From NCBI RefSeq assembly GCF_040869045.1, contig NC_090320.1:239196978-239260977 (forward strand): a DNA stretch of 64,000 bases, read 5' to 3'. Made by a program: the position numbers and the translations under genes. This DNA is from Eurosta solidaginis (Eukaryota > Arthropoda > Insecta > Diptera > Tephritidae). The notes below the pieces were generated by a model. That model saw only the letters and a list, made by a program, of their open reading frames with translations. It did not search any database and was not told where the DNA came from. Of the stretch, positions 53,638-63,509 are shown in pieces; within the stretch, counting starts at the first letter, position 1; each line of letters starts with the position of its first letter.

Positions 53638-54117
53638 TTGACAAAACCAAAGGGACGCACAAAAACGAAGGAAAGAATTTCGCAGAAAGAATGCAAGGGT
53701 GGTTTTAAGTCAGGGCACACTACTCTTGTGAAGCGTCGGAACGATACTGATTATGCAAAGCAAATCCGTCAAGATAAAACTCTGCGAAGTAGTTCTTCAT
53801 TGGCCAAAGAACAGAGTGTAAGGGAACGGCCCAGGGTAATGAGTAGAAAGATGAAACACTGGCACGACAAGAACTTTAATTCGGAAGGTTTTTTGGAGGG
53901 AGATTTTGTACTGCTATACAACCCTCACCGGCGGAGAGGTGTTCCATCCAAATATCGGTGCAGCTGGGAAGGCCCGTACAGAGTTGTGAAGAGGATCAGT
54001 GATGTCATCTACCGCATACAAACAATTGGGAAACCACGAAGTAGAAGGGTGGTACATTTGGAGACGCCAGCAGCGTTAAGATCGAGAGATTTGTCTGATC
54101 GGGACGATAAGACTTAG
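53638..54117 (+). pseudogene. Integrase C-terminal remnant
   Basis: KMKHWHDKNFNSEGFLEGDF and VLLYNPHRRRGVPSKYRCSW, then EGPYRVVKRISDVIYRIQT. This is the DNA-binding C-terminal part of gypsy-type integrases, where GDxVLLxxPxRxxG...WxGPYxVxxxI is conserved. The zinc and DDE catalytic domains are missing. An internal stop at 53616 separates it from protease in the same frame. Confidence 0.85.
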
Positions 54118-54128
54118 GTGGAGGGCAG

Positions 54129-54808
54129 TGTTATGAATATTAGCAACACTAAGGGGTGCTGCCATCTCTAAGCCGATGCTAAGCAGCGCCTTGCATGCAC
54201 ATCCATAGATCAATCATTATGTATCTACATAAACGAATCAATCATTATGTCTACACATATATAGTTACACCTGTAGATGTAGCTGAGAAATTTATAACTA
54301 ACTAAGTAAAACTCTGGAAGCGCCAAGAAGATGCCACGAGGAAATCACAGAGTATAAAAGCATCAGCGGTAGAGGCGCTATGGGCAGTTTCAGTTAAGCA
54401 CGCTATCTGTCGAGCAATATAACAGTTTCATTTAAGCTATCAGTCAGTGTGGTTATTAAGCCAGCTAGTTGCAAAGTATAAGTGTTATTGTGAAGTACTT
54501 TAATAAAGGCCATTTTTCCATTATTCAATATTGGAGTTATTTATTCAACAGTTTAGTGATACGAACTTAGCAAAAGGGCAAATAAGAGGATTTGCAGTAA
54601 ATTCTCTGTCGGGCAATAGAACAGTTTCATTTAAGCTATCAGTCAGTTTGGTTATTAAGCCAGCTAGTTGCAAAGTATAAGTGTTATTGTAAAGTACTTT
54701 AATAAAGGCCATTTTCCATTATTCAATATTGGAGTTATTTATTCAACAGTTTAGTGATACGAACTTAGCAAAAGGGCAAATAAAAGGATTTGCAGTAAAT
54801 TCGTTACA
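54129..54808 (+). repeat. 3' LTR with a ~199-bp tandem duplication
   Basis: Starts TGTTATGAATATTAGCAACA and ends TTCGTTACA. AACAGTTTCATTTAAGC occurs at 54420 and again at 54619, and everything to the LTR end follows both times. The second unit therefore repeats 54410-54604 nearly exactly. TATAAAAG is at 54353-54360, upstream of the duplication. A shorter U3 compared with the 5' LTR is due to an internal deletion near 54230-54280. Confidence 0.9.
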
Positions 54809-55170
54809 ATATCGAACAAAACATGGCGATTTTGTGATCCATCAGCGGAGACGGAGGACCATATCATGCTGGGGTGTGGCGCAATCTCAAGACGTAGGGC
54901 TAAGTTTATGGGCTCACCATGACCAGAACATTCTCACATCAAATACCTCAAGCCAGGTGAACTGCTAGGGTTCGTCAGAGATGTCGGCTTGGATGAGGTG
55001 CTGTAAATTAGCTGAGGGCACAATATACCAATGGTCGCAGTGCGATCCTCAATTAGGTATCTATCTATCTAGTTCAAATTTAAGAATAAATATTTCATTT
55101 GGCAGTTGCATCAACTAAAATGTCATTCAACTCACGGAAACTTGTTTGCAACGCATCAACAAAAATATTA

Positions 55171-55579
55171 GCCGTGTTTTTCCTTAAAAGCGTATACGTT
55201 TACGCTTGCGCGTAAAAAAACGCTTATCCTCGCTTAGAAAATGCTTATGAGACCCATCTAGAGGCAGTGGTTAATTAACTAGCTACAGTAAGGGTGTACC
55301 TAAAATCAGAGACACAAACCTCTGGTGGCCATAATGTATAACATATAGCTGAATCAGTTGCGATGAATAGTGGAGACGCACCATTTAAGAGGTGATACAT
55401 AAAATTAGTGTAGAGGTGAAACAAGACACATATTTCAGTTACATCTGAGTATAATGCGTATTGAAGTTTAGTAGTACTAGTTTTATGCGCAGCAATGTCA
55501 GAGGTGTATTTAAAGTTTGTCGCTTAGTAGTCCATATAAAGTTTAATCGTAAACGTTTATAGATGTAAAAAAACACAGC
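55171..55579. mobile_element. 409-bp MITE with GCCGTGT ends (copy 2)
   Basis: Starts GCCGTGTTTTTCCTTAAAAG and ends, inverted, GCTGTGTTTTTTTACATC. It has the same length and order as copy 1 (12810-13218), including GGGTGTACC, TGAATCAGTTGCGATGAAT and TTTCAGTTACATCTGAGTAT. The flanks are ATTA (left) and ATTT after the final T (right), so a 4-bp duplication with one mismatch, or TA. Confidence 0.82.
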
Positions 55580-55733
55580 TATTTGCCGCCATCTAGTGAG
55601 TTTTACAGCTCCGACTCACGCTCAATTCTCACGGGAATGCTCTGGATCATTGAGAGACTTGAGAAGCAGATGTCGTGATATTTTCTCACATGTGAAATGT
55701 GATAGGCAGATGTCACCACTGTTTTTCATTTAA

Positions 55734-55958
55734 AGCTGGAGACATTGGTGCTTTATCGGTAACCGTATCGGTAACCTTTTAACAGCTGATTCGACCAACC
55801 TTATGAGAATCAATGCAATCGATTATTGGTGCCGCTAAAGTCGTAACCGTATCGTAGCCAACCAATTGAGTTTTGGTTTACCGTCGTAACAATAAACAGC
55901 TGATTACGTTAGGGATACGGATACAGCGATACGACATACGGCACCAATGACTCCAGCT
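55734..55958. mobile_element. 225-bp Harbinger-like MITE (copy A)
   Basis: Ends AGCTGGAGACATTGGTGC and, inverted, AGCTGGAGTCATTGGTGC, with TAA on both sides (55731-55733, 55959-55961). A 3-bp TWA duplication fits PIF/Harbinger. Contains paired AACAGCTGATT segments and GTATCGGTAACC-like inverted subrepeats. No coding content. An almost identical copy of the same length is at 63274-63498. Confidence 0.88.
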
Positions 55959-56074
55959 TAACTCATACGGCGAAAGGCTAAGCAGCGACATCTATTTTTG
56001 AAAAAGTAGGTTTATTTGAGGCAACGTTGCCAAACTAAAGACAAGTATTTAACAAATTATCTGGCTCACAAATT

Positions 56075-57520
56075 GGGGTTGGATTTTATATAAGGTGGCA
56101 CGATTTTCAAACTTTTATTGATTAGTAGGGTAGAGGGGGTCCTAAAAATCTCCAAAATGGAATCCGCAGCTCTAAGAAACTCTTACTTAATGAAATATAA
56201 GCTTTTTAATTTCCAAATTTAATAGAATTTCAACTTAAGTCCTGCACTTAAAATTCGGGTCGCACATGTCGATAGCGGTATCAAAAGACGCGTATTTGCG
56301 TCAAGATTCAGAATACGAAAGCAGAAACTATATTTTTTATCTCGTTTAAAAGTTATTCGCGGAAAACCCGTCAATACTATTGTCGTTTTTTCGTTGTTGC
56401 AATTAAACAAACGAAAACATATGAAGGTGGTGAATAGTGTTGCCAGCTCCGCAACAATATCTTTTTAACTTGGTAGAACATTATAAGGTGGTGGCACGTC
56501 GACATAAATGCAAACAAACATACCCTATCCATGTATTTTGATTTTGTAAAACTCTTTGACGGGTTTGTTTGGAGGTGAGTATTTATGTTAGTTTTCTTGT
56601 TGCCGGTGTCGGATCTTTTAAGGGTAATTTTTTTTAAAGGTGTTCTACCCAGAATTACTGTGGCGTAGCCGGTGTTGGATCCGCTAAGGGTTATTTTTTT
56701 AAAGTGCGGCCGAAGACCGCCTACGCAGAAGGGTGAACTACGTAGAAGGACATCACCGTGGCGGTAGCCACGGTTATACCACACACCTGGACTTGGCATG
56801 GCGTAGCCCAGGGTTATTTTTACAAGCGCGGCCAAAGGCCGCCTATGCAGAAAGGTTTTGTACGCAGAATTACTGTGCATGGCCACCAAAAAAGAGCTTT
56901 TTCAAATTTTTTGTAAATAAAGACTAGAAAAGTTAAAGATATATATACATCAGATGAAAGGTATTTTTATAGGTTATTTTTCAAATTTTTGAAATCCATC
57001 CACTAGTTTCGAAGATATTTTGATTTGAAAAATTCATAATTTTGCCTTTTGACATGGAATTACCGCCTAACCTTTCATTTGCACCAAAAAAGAAATATAC
57101 CGTTGGAATCAGCATAAAAATATCTATAAAGTCCGATTTTTTATTTTTTTTTTTTTTTGACAAATGTATGTATTCTGCACTTAAGCCCCTTTTTCTAAAT
57201 TCTTATCATAAAAAATTTTAATATTTACTTACAAATCCTGCGTTTCGGTAAATTAAATACATTAATTTCAAATTATTCAGAGAATTACAAAAACAAAATA
57301 CATTGATAGTGTATGTTTGTTTGCATTTATGTCGACGTGCCACCACCTTATAATGTTCTACCAAGTTAAAAAGATATTGTTGCGGAGCTGAACCATGGTT
57401 CCAAATGCAGGGGCTTATTTTGAATAAGGTGCCACGATTTTCCAACTTTTTTTTCGAGGGGTGGCGGGGGTCCTAAAAATCACAAAATTATCATCCGCAA
57501 CCATAGTGTACAAGTACAAG
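56075..57520. mobile_element. Foldback family element, rearranged copy
   Basis: Left arm 56082-56545 matches the 12370-12800 arm, including TAAGGTGGCACGATTTTC and AAAGTTATTCGCGG. Its reading frame is broken into 56219-56410 and 56377-56889. The central part (56546-57160) has repeated CCGAAGACCGCCTACGCAGA-type units and CACCGTGGCGGTAGCCACGG. The right arm (57255-57392) ends abruptly at GCGGAGCTG. A separate arm piece starting AAGGTGCCACGATTTTCC follows at 57427. An internal A/T-rich insert lies at 56930-57230. Confidence 0.75.
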
Positions 57521-58438
57521 TGTGTTGACTTCTTTCTGACAGGCACTCGCTTAAGTGAGCATAACGGGAAAAACTGGGTTGCAATTGTTGTTTCGGTTGA
57601 AAACGGTCAATTAGGGTTCTGTGCAGAGACGTAAAAGATTAAAACAGGGTTTATGTAGTCACAAAAGTGTTGCTCCTGTTCCACAGCATTTTAATTTTAT
57701 ATCATGGCGAAAAGTGTTCAGTTCAGAGTTACTGATTTTCATTAGAAGTTTAATTTATTACGGAAGGTTACTGCTTTAAGTGTAAAAAGCAGAGACAACG
57801 TAGAGTTTTTAAAATTATTGTGAAAAACTTTTTAATTTGAATTTCTGTACACAAGTTCACTATATTCGTGTAACACAAGAATCTGGAGGTCAATTCCTTA
57901 ACTATGAAAAACTGAAAAATGTACACTTATTGAAAACTTATTTGCACACACAATTTACCCTTTGAATTTAGTTGTGTTTTTATGCACAAAATTTTGAAAC
58001 TAAAACGGAAATTTTCATTTGTTAGAAAAAATAAAGAAAAAACGGCCTAATGTCAAGAAACCCTATCGAAATACAACCTGGCTTGTTTGCTTTTAATAAA
58101 CTACGTTGTATTTTTCTTGTATTTCGTTAGTATTTTTAAATATAGTTCACACACTTACACCAGTACCGAAACCTTATTGGCTCCCTCGACAAAAAATATA
58201 AGAGAAAATACAAGAAAAATACATAGAAAATAAAGTAGTGTCATATAGGAGTTTGATTTGTTTGCACTTACAGCACCATTTTATTTGCAGGAGAGTTCAC
58301 AGCTACAAAAATTAAGGCGGATTTACACAGACGCTTTGGTTGTGTTGCATTCATTAATTCATCTGTCGGGATAAGTATCGAAAAATTTACATAAATACTT
58401 TGGATGCGTGCCTACGCTTTGACAACGCCATACGAAAA
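57521..58438. other. No supported gene
   Basis: Unassigned A/T-rich DNA between the foldback copy and the satellite-bearing element; no frame above chance. Confidence 0.4.
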
Positions 58439-58559
58439 CAAGTAAGGAAGGTTAAGTTCGGGTGTAACCGAACATTACATACTCAGTTGAGAGCTATGGT
58501 GACAACATAAGGGAAAATAACCATGTAGGAAAATGAACCGAGGGAAACCCTGGAATGTG

Positions 58560-60830
58560 TTTGTATGACATGTGTATCAAATGAAAGGCATTAAAGAGTA
58601 TTTTATGAGGGAGTGTGCCATAGTTCTATAGGTGGACGCCATTTAAGGATATAGCCATAAAGGTGGATCAGGTTGACTCTAGAATGCGTTTGTACGATAT
58701 GGGTATCAAATGAAAGGTGTTAATGAGTATTTTAAAAGGGAGTAATCCTTAGTTCCATAGGTGGACGCCGTTTCGAGATACCGCCATAAAGGTGGACCAG
58801 GGGTGACCCTAGAATTTGTTTGTACAATATGGGTATCAAAAGAAAGGTGTTAACGAGTATTTTAAAAGGGAGTAATCCTTAGTTCCATAGGTGGACGCCG
58901 TTTCGAGATATCGCCATAAAGGTGGACCAGGGGTGACCCTAGAATTTGTTTGTACAATATGGGTATCAAAAGAAAGGTGTTAATGAGTATTTTAAAAGCG
59001 AGTGATGCTCAGTTCCACAGGTGGACGCCGTTTCGAGATATCGCCATAAAGGTGGACCAGGTGTGACCCTAGAATTTGTTTGTACGATATGGGGTCGCCT
59101 TTTCGAGATATCGCCATAAAGGTGGACCAGGGGTGACTCTAGAATGCGTTTGTACGATATGGGTATCAAATGAAAGGTGTTAATGAGTATTTTAAAAGGG
59201 AGTAATCCTTAGTTCCACAGGTAGACGCCGTTTCGAGATATCGCCACAAAGGTGGACCAAGTGTGACCCTAGAATGCGTTTGTACAATATGGGTATCAAA
59301 CGAAAGATGTTAATGAGTATTTTAAAAGGAGTAATCATTAGTTCCATAGGTGGACGCCGTTTCGAGATATCGCCATAATGGTGGACCAGGGGTGACCCTA
59401 GAATTTGTTTGTACAATATGGGTATCAAAGGAAAGGTGTTAATGAGTATTTTAAAAGGGAGTGATGCTTAGTTCCAGAGGTGGACACCGTTTCGAGATAT
59501 CGCCATAAAGGTGGACCAGGTGTGACCCTAGGATTTGTTTGTACGATATGGGTATCAAATTAAAGGTATTAATGAGGGTTTTAAAAGGGAGAGGTGGTAG
59601 TTGTATAGGTGGTCGCCTTTTCGAGATATCGCCATAAAGGTGTACCAGGGGTGACTCTAGAATGCGTTTGTACGATATGGGTATCAAATGAAAGGTGTTA
59701 ATGAGTATTTTAAAAGGGAGTTATCCTTAGTTCCATAGGTGGACGCAGTTTCGAGATATCGCCATAAAGGTGGACCAGGGGTGACCCTTGAATTTGTTTG
59801 TACAATATGGATATCAAAAGAAAGGTGTTAATGAGTATTTTAAAAGGGAGTAATCCTTAGTTCCATAGGTGGACGCCGTTTCGAGATATCGCCACAAAGG
59901 TGGACCAGGGGTGACCCTAGAATTTGTTTGTACAATATGGGCATCAAACGAATGGTGTTAATGAGTATTTTAAAAGGGAGTGGGCCTTAGTTCTATAGGT
60001 GGACGCCGTTTCGAAATATCGCCATAAAGGTGGACCAGGGGTGACTCTAGGATGTGTTTGTACGATATGGGTATCAAATTAAAGGTATTAATGAGGGTTT
60101 TAAAAGGGAGTGGTGGTTGTTGTATAGGTGGTCGCCTTTTCGAGATATCGCCATAAAGGTGGACCAGGGGTGACTCTAGAATGCGTTTGTACGATATGGA
60201 TATCAAATGAAAGGTGTTAAAGAGTATTTTATGAGGGAGTGGGCCATAGTTCTATAGGTGGACGCCATTTAGGGATATAGCCATAAAGGTGGATCAGGGT
60301 TGACTGTAGAATGCGTTTGTACGATATGGGTATCAAATGAAAGGTGTTAATGAGTATTTTAAAAGGGAGTAATCCTTAGTTCCATAGGTGGACGCCGTTT
60401 CGAGATACCGCCATAAAGGTGGACCAGGGGTGACCCTAGAATTTGTTTGTACAATATGGGTATCAAAAGAAAGGTGTTAATGAGTATTATAAAAGGGAGT
60501 AATCCTTAGTTCCATAGGTGGACGCCGTTTCGAGATATCGCCATAAAGGTGGACCAGGGGTGACCCTAGAATTTGTTTGTACAATATGGGTATCAAAAGA
60601 AAGGTGTTAATGAGTATTTTAGAAGGGAGTGGGCCTTAGTTCTATAGGTGGACGCCGTTTCGAAATATCGCCATAAAGGTGGACCAGGGTGACTCTAGAA
60701 TGTGTTTGTACGATATGGGTATCAAATTAAAGGTATTAATGAGAGTTTTAAAAGGGAGTGGTGGTAGTTGTATATGTGAAGGCGTTTTCCAGATCGCGAC
60801 CAAAATGTGGACCAGGGTGACACAGAACAT
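58560..60830 (-). repeat. ~130-bp satellite array, about 17 units
   Basis: Start-to-start spacing of AGAATTTGTTTGTACAATAT is 130 bp at 58811, 58941 and 59071. One unit is shortened to about 70 bp near 59141. Each unit contains GGTGGACGCCGTTTCGAGAT and TATCGCCATAAAGGTGGACC. Minus-strand frames of 78 codons recur (59192-60206) because two units happen to stay open; with a unit length not divisible by three this is not a coding repeat. A degenerate last unit is at about 60770-60830. Confidence 0.95.
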
Positions 60831-61199
60831 CATCTGTTGGATACCGCTAATTTATTTATATATGTAATACCTGCCAAGATTTTAAGGGTTTTTTATTTCG
60901 CCCTGCGGAACTTTTTCATTTTCTTCTACTTAATATGGTAGGTGTCACAACCATTTTATAAAGTTTTTTCTAAAGTTATATTTCGTGTCAATAAACCAAT
61001 CCAATTACCTCACCATGTTTCATCCCTTTTTTCGTATTTGGTATAGAATTATGGCATTTTTTTCATTTTTAGTAATTTTCGATATCGAAAAAGTGGGCGT
61101 GGTCATTATCGGATTTCGTTCATTTTTCATACCAAAATAAAGTGAGTTCAATTAAGTACGTGAACTAAGTTCATTAAAGATATGTCGACTTTTGCTCAA

Positions 61200-62720
61200 G
61201 TTATCGTGTTAACGGCCATGCCGAAGGACAGACGAACGACTGTGTATAGAAACTGGGCGTGGCATAAACCGATTTCGCCCGTTTTCACAGAAAATAGTTA
61301 GCATCATAAAATCTATGCCCCTACCAAATTTCAAAAGGATTGGTTAATTTTTGTTCGACTTATGGCGTTAAAAGTATCTAGACAAATTAAATGAAAAAGG
61401 GCGGAGCCACGCCCATTTTGAAGTTTTCTTTTATTTTTGTATTTTGTTGCACCGTGTCATTACTGGAGTTGAATGTTGACATAATTTACTTATATACTGT
61501 AAAGATATTAAATTTTTTGTTAAAATTTTACTTTAAAAAAAATTTTTTTTTAGTGGGCGTGGTCCTTCTCCGATTTTGCTAATTTTTATTAGGCGTACAT
61601 ATAGTAATAGGAGTAACGTCCCTGCCAAATTTCATCATGATATCTTCAACGACTGACAAATTACAGCTTGCAAAAATTATCAATTACCTTCTTTTAAAAG
61701 TGGGCGGTGCAACGCCCATTGTCCAAAATTTTACAAATATTCCATTCTGCGTCATAAATTCAACTCATCTACCAAGGTTCGTCGCTTTATCTGTCTTTGG
61801 TAATGAATTATCGCACTTTTTCGGTTTTACGAAATTTTCGATATCGAAAAAGAGGGCGTGGTTATAGTCCGATATTGTTCATTTTAAATAGTGATCTGAG
61901 ATGAGTGCTCAGAAATCTACACACCAAATTTCATCAAGTTACCTCAAAATTTACTCAAGTTATCGTGTTAACGGCCATGCGGAAGGACAGACGGACGACT
62001 GTGTATAAAAACTGGGCGTGGCATCAACCGATTTCGCCCGTTTTCACAGAAAATAGTTAGCATCATAAAATCTATGCCCCTACCAAATTTCAAAAGGATT
62101 GGTTAATTTTTGTTCGACTTATGGCGTTAAAAGTATCCTAGACAAATTAAACGAAAAAGGGCGGAGCCACGCCCATTTTGAAATTTTCTTTTATTTTTGT
62201 ATTTTGTTGCACCATGTCATTACTGGAGTTGAATGTTGACAAAATTTACTTATACACTGTAAAGATATTAAATTTTTTGTTAAAATTTTACTTTAAAAAA
62301 AAATTTTTTTAAAAGTGGGCGTGGTTCTTCTCCGATTTTGCTAATTTTTATTGGGCGTACCAATAGTAATAGGAGTAACGTCCCTGCCAAATTTCATCAT
62401 GATATCTTCAACGACTGACAAATTACAGCTTGCAAAAATTATAAATTACCTTCTTTTAAAAGTGGGCGGTGCCACGCCCATTGTCCAAAATTTTTCTAAT
62501 TTTCTATTCTGCGTCATAAATTCAACTCATCTACCAAGTTTCGTCGCTTTATCTGTCTTTGGTAATGAATTATCGCACTTTTTCAGTTTTAGGAAATTTT
62601 CGATATCGAAAAAGTGGGCGTGGTTATAGTCCGATATCGTTCATTTTAAATAGCGATCTGAGAAGAGTGCTCAGGAACCTACGTACCAAATTTCATCAAG
62701 TTACCTCAAAATTTACGCAA
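61200..62720. repeat. Two ~760-bp direct repeats
   Basis: GTTATCGTGTTAACGGCCAT starts at 61200 and 61959, and GTTATCGTGTTAACGGACGG at about 62719. Between these, the blocks GGGCGTGGCATAAACCGATT, GGGCGGAGCCACGCCCATTT, AACGTCCCTGCCAAATTTCA and ACTTTTTCGGTTTTACGAAA (or close variants) recur in order. Identity is high, so the duplication is young. No gene is present; frames such as 61637-61867 and 62351-62629 are copies of each other. Confidence 0.92.
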
Positions 62721-62898
62721 GTTATCGTGTTAACGGACGGACGGACGGACGGACATGGCTCAATCAAATTTTTTTTCGATCCTGATTATTTTGATATATG
62801 GAAGTCTATATCTATCTCGATTCCTTTATATATGTACAACCAACCGTTATCCAATCAAACTTAATATACTCTGTGAGCTCTGCTTAACTGAGTATAAA

Positions 62899-63270
62899 CA
62901 ATGAAATGCCGTACGTTATCCTTGCTTTGAAGCGACCAAAGCGTTTATATAATTTTGCCCTTATGCATTTGTGTAAACAGCCTTAGAAGTGAAATTTTTC
63001 CATGTTACATGTGTGGCGCTTTATATTATGACTCCAATTTAAATAAATTTTGCTTTCCGTATGTTTCCGCATTTTTGCATGCTACAAATCTTCTAGTATT
63101 CTTATTTCCGCGGAAATATATGCAACTATTTCATCTGTAAATACTACAAAGTTTTATTAAACTATCAAATCCACCTCAGCTTGAAGTACTCTTACGTACC
63201 AAAAATGCAACTCTAGACTTGAGATTTGCATCAGGTGAGCGAGGCTGTTTGTAGTTTTGACGTTTATCGC
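62899..63270. other. Spacer, no supported gene
   Basis: Unassigned sequence between the satellite-bearing element and the second Harbinger-like MITE. Confidence 0.45.
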
Positions 63271-63273
63271 TTA

Positions 63274-63498
63274 AGCTGGAGACATTGGTGCTTTATCGGT
63301 AACCGTATCGGCAACCTGATAACAGCTGATTCGACCAACCTTATGAGAATCAATGCAATCGATTATTGGTGCCGCTAAGGTCGTAACCGTATCGTAGCCA
63401 ACCAATTGGGTTTTGGTTTACCGTCGTAACGATAAACAGCTGATTACGTTAGGGATACGGATACAGCGATACCACATACGGCACCAATGACTCCGGCT
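63274..63498. mobile_element. 225-bp Harbinger-like MITE (copy B)
   Basis: Same length and near-identical sequence to 55734-55958; ends AGCTGGAGACATTGGTGC and, inverted, AGCCGGAGTCATTGGTGC. TTA on both sides (63271-63273, 63499-63501). Confidence 0.9.
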
Positions 63499-63509
63499 TT
63501 AGTTGACAC

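Larger units (their letters stand above)
51094..54808 (+). mobile_element. Gypsy-family LTR retrotransposon, internally deleted (plus copy)
   Basis: 5' LTR 51094-51651, primer-binding region from 51653 (TTGGTGTCAAAAGAGG), gag, protease, integrase C-terminus, purine-rich AGGTGGAGGGCAG, 3' LTR 54129-54808. ATAT duplicates lie at both ends. RT, RNase H and the catalytic part of integrase are deleted: after VDGSNGPNK near 53597 the frame runs into the integrase tail. It is inserted in a LINE. The gag has a 1-nt deletion, so two separate defects are visible. Confidence 0.95.
50641..55080 (+). pseudogene. LINE RNase H and CCHC tail, split by a gypsy insertion
   Basis: 50641-51093 reads DSQAALKAISAFEIKSALVL, LLAWVPGHRGVEGNDQADSR and GHCRLTSHMQKLGI. 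After the gypsy element it resumes at 54809 with W/FCDPSAETEDHIMLGCGAI, GELLGFVRDVGLDEVL and a stop. The DSQ motif and the HRGVEGN-D stretch are RNase H, followed by a cysteine/histidine tail. The end of the element has TATCTATCTATC rather than poly(A). The gypsy insertion is flanked by ATAT at 51090-51093 and 54809-54812. Confidence 0.85.
58439..62898 (-). mobile_element. Complete satellite-bearing Helentron-like element
   Basis: The hairpin end is at 58439-58473 (17-nt tail, then GTTCGG-GTGTAA-CCGAAC), flanked by AAAA. The other end is near 62898 with ATACTCAGTTAAGCAGAGCT in inverse. ATACTCAGTTGAGAGCT lies just inside the hairpin end (58478), so the two subterminal regions form an inverted pair. 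It contains the 130-bp satellite (58560-60830), then A/T-rich text with GGGCGTGG blocks and a 760-bp direct duplication. No protein-coding gene. The same family as 1-1441 and 20756-21880. Confidence 0.68.

Noticed and set aside
58966..60206. Repeated 78-codon minus-strand frames
   Set aside because: They are satellite units read in one frame; the 130-bp period is not a multiple of three, so no continuous repeat protein can be encoded.
58560..60830. Regular repeat-spacer pattern that could suggest a CRISPR array
   Set aside because: Units are contiguous 130-bp satellites without unique spacers, in a eukaryotic context.
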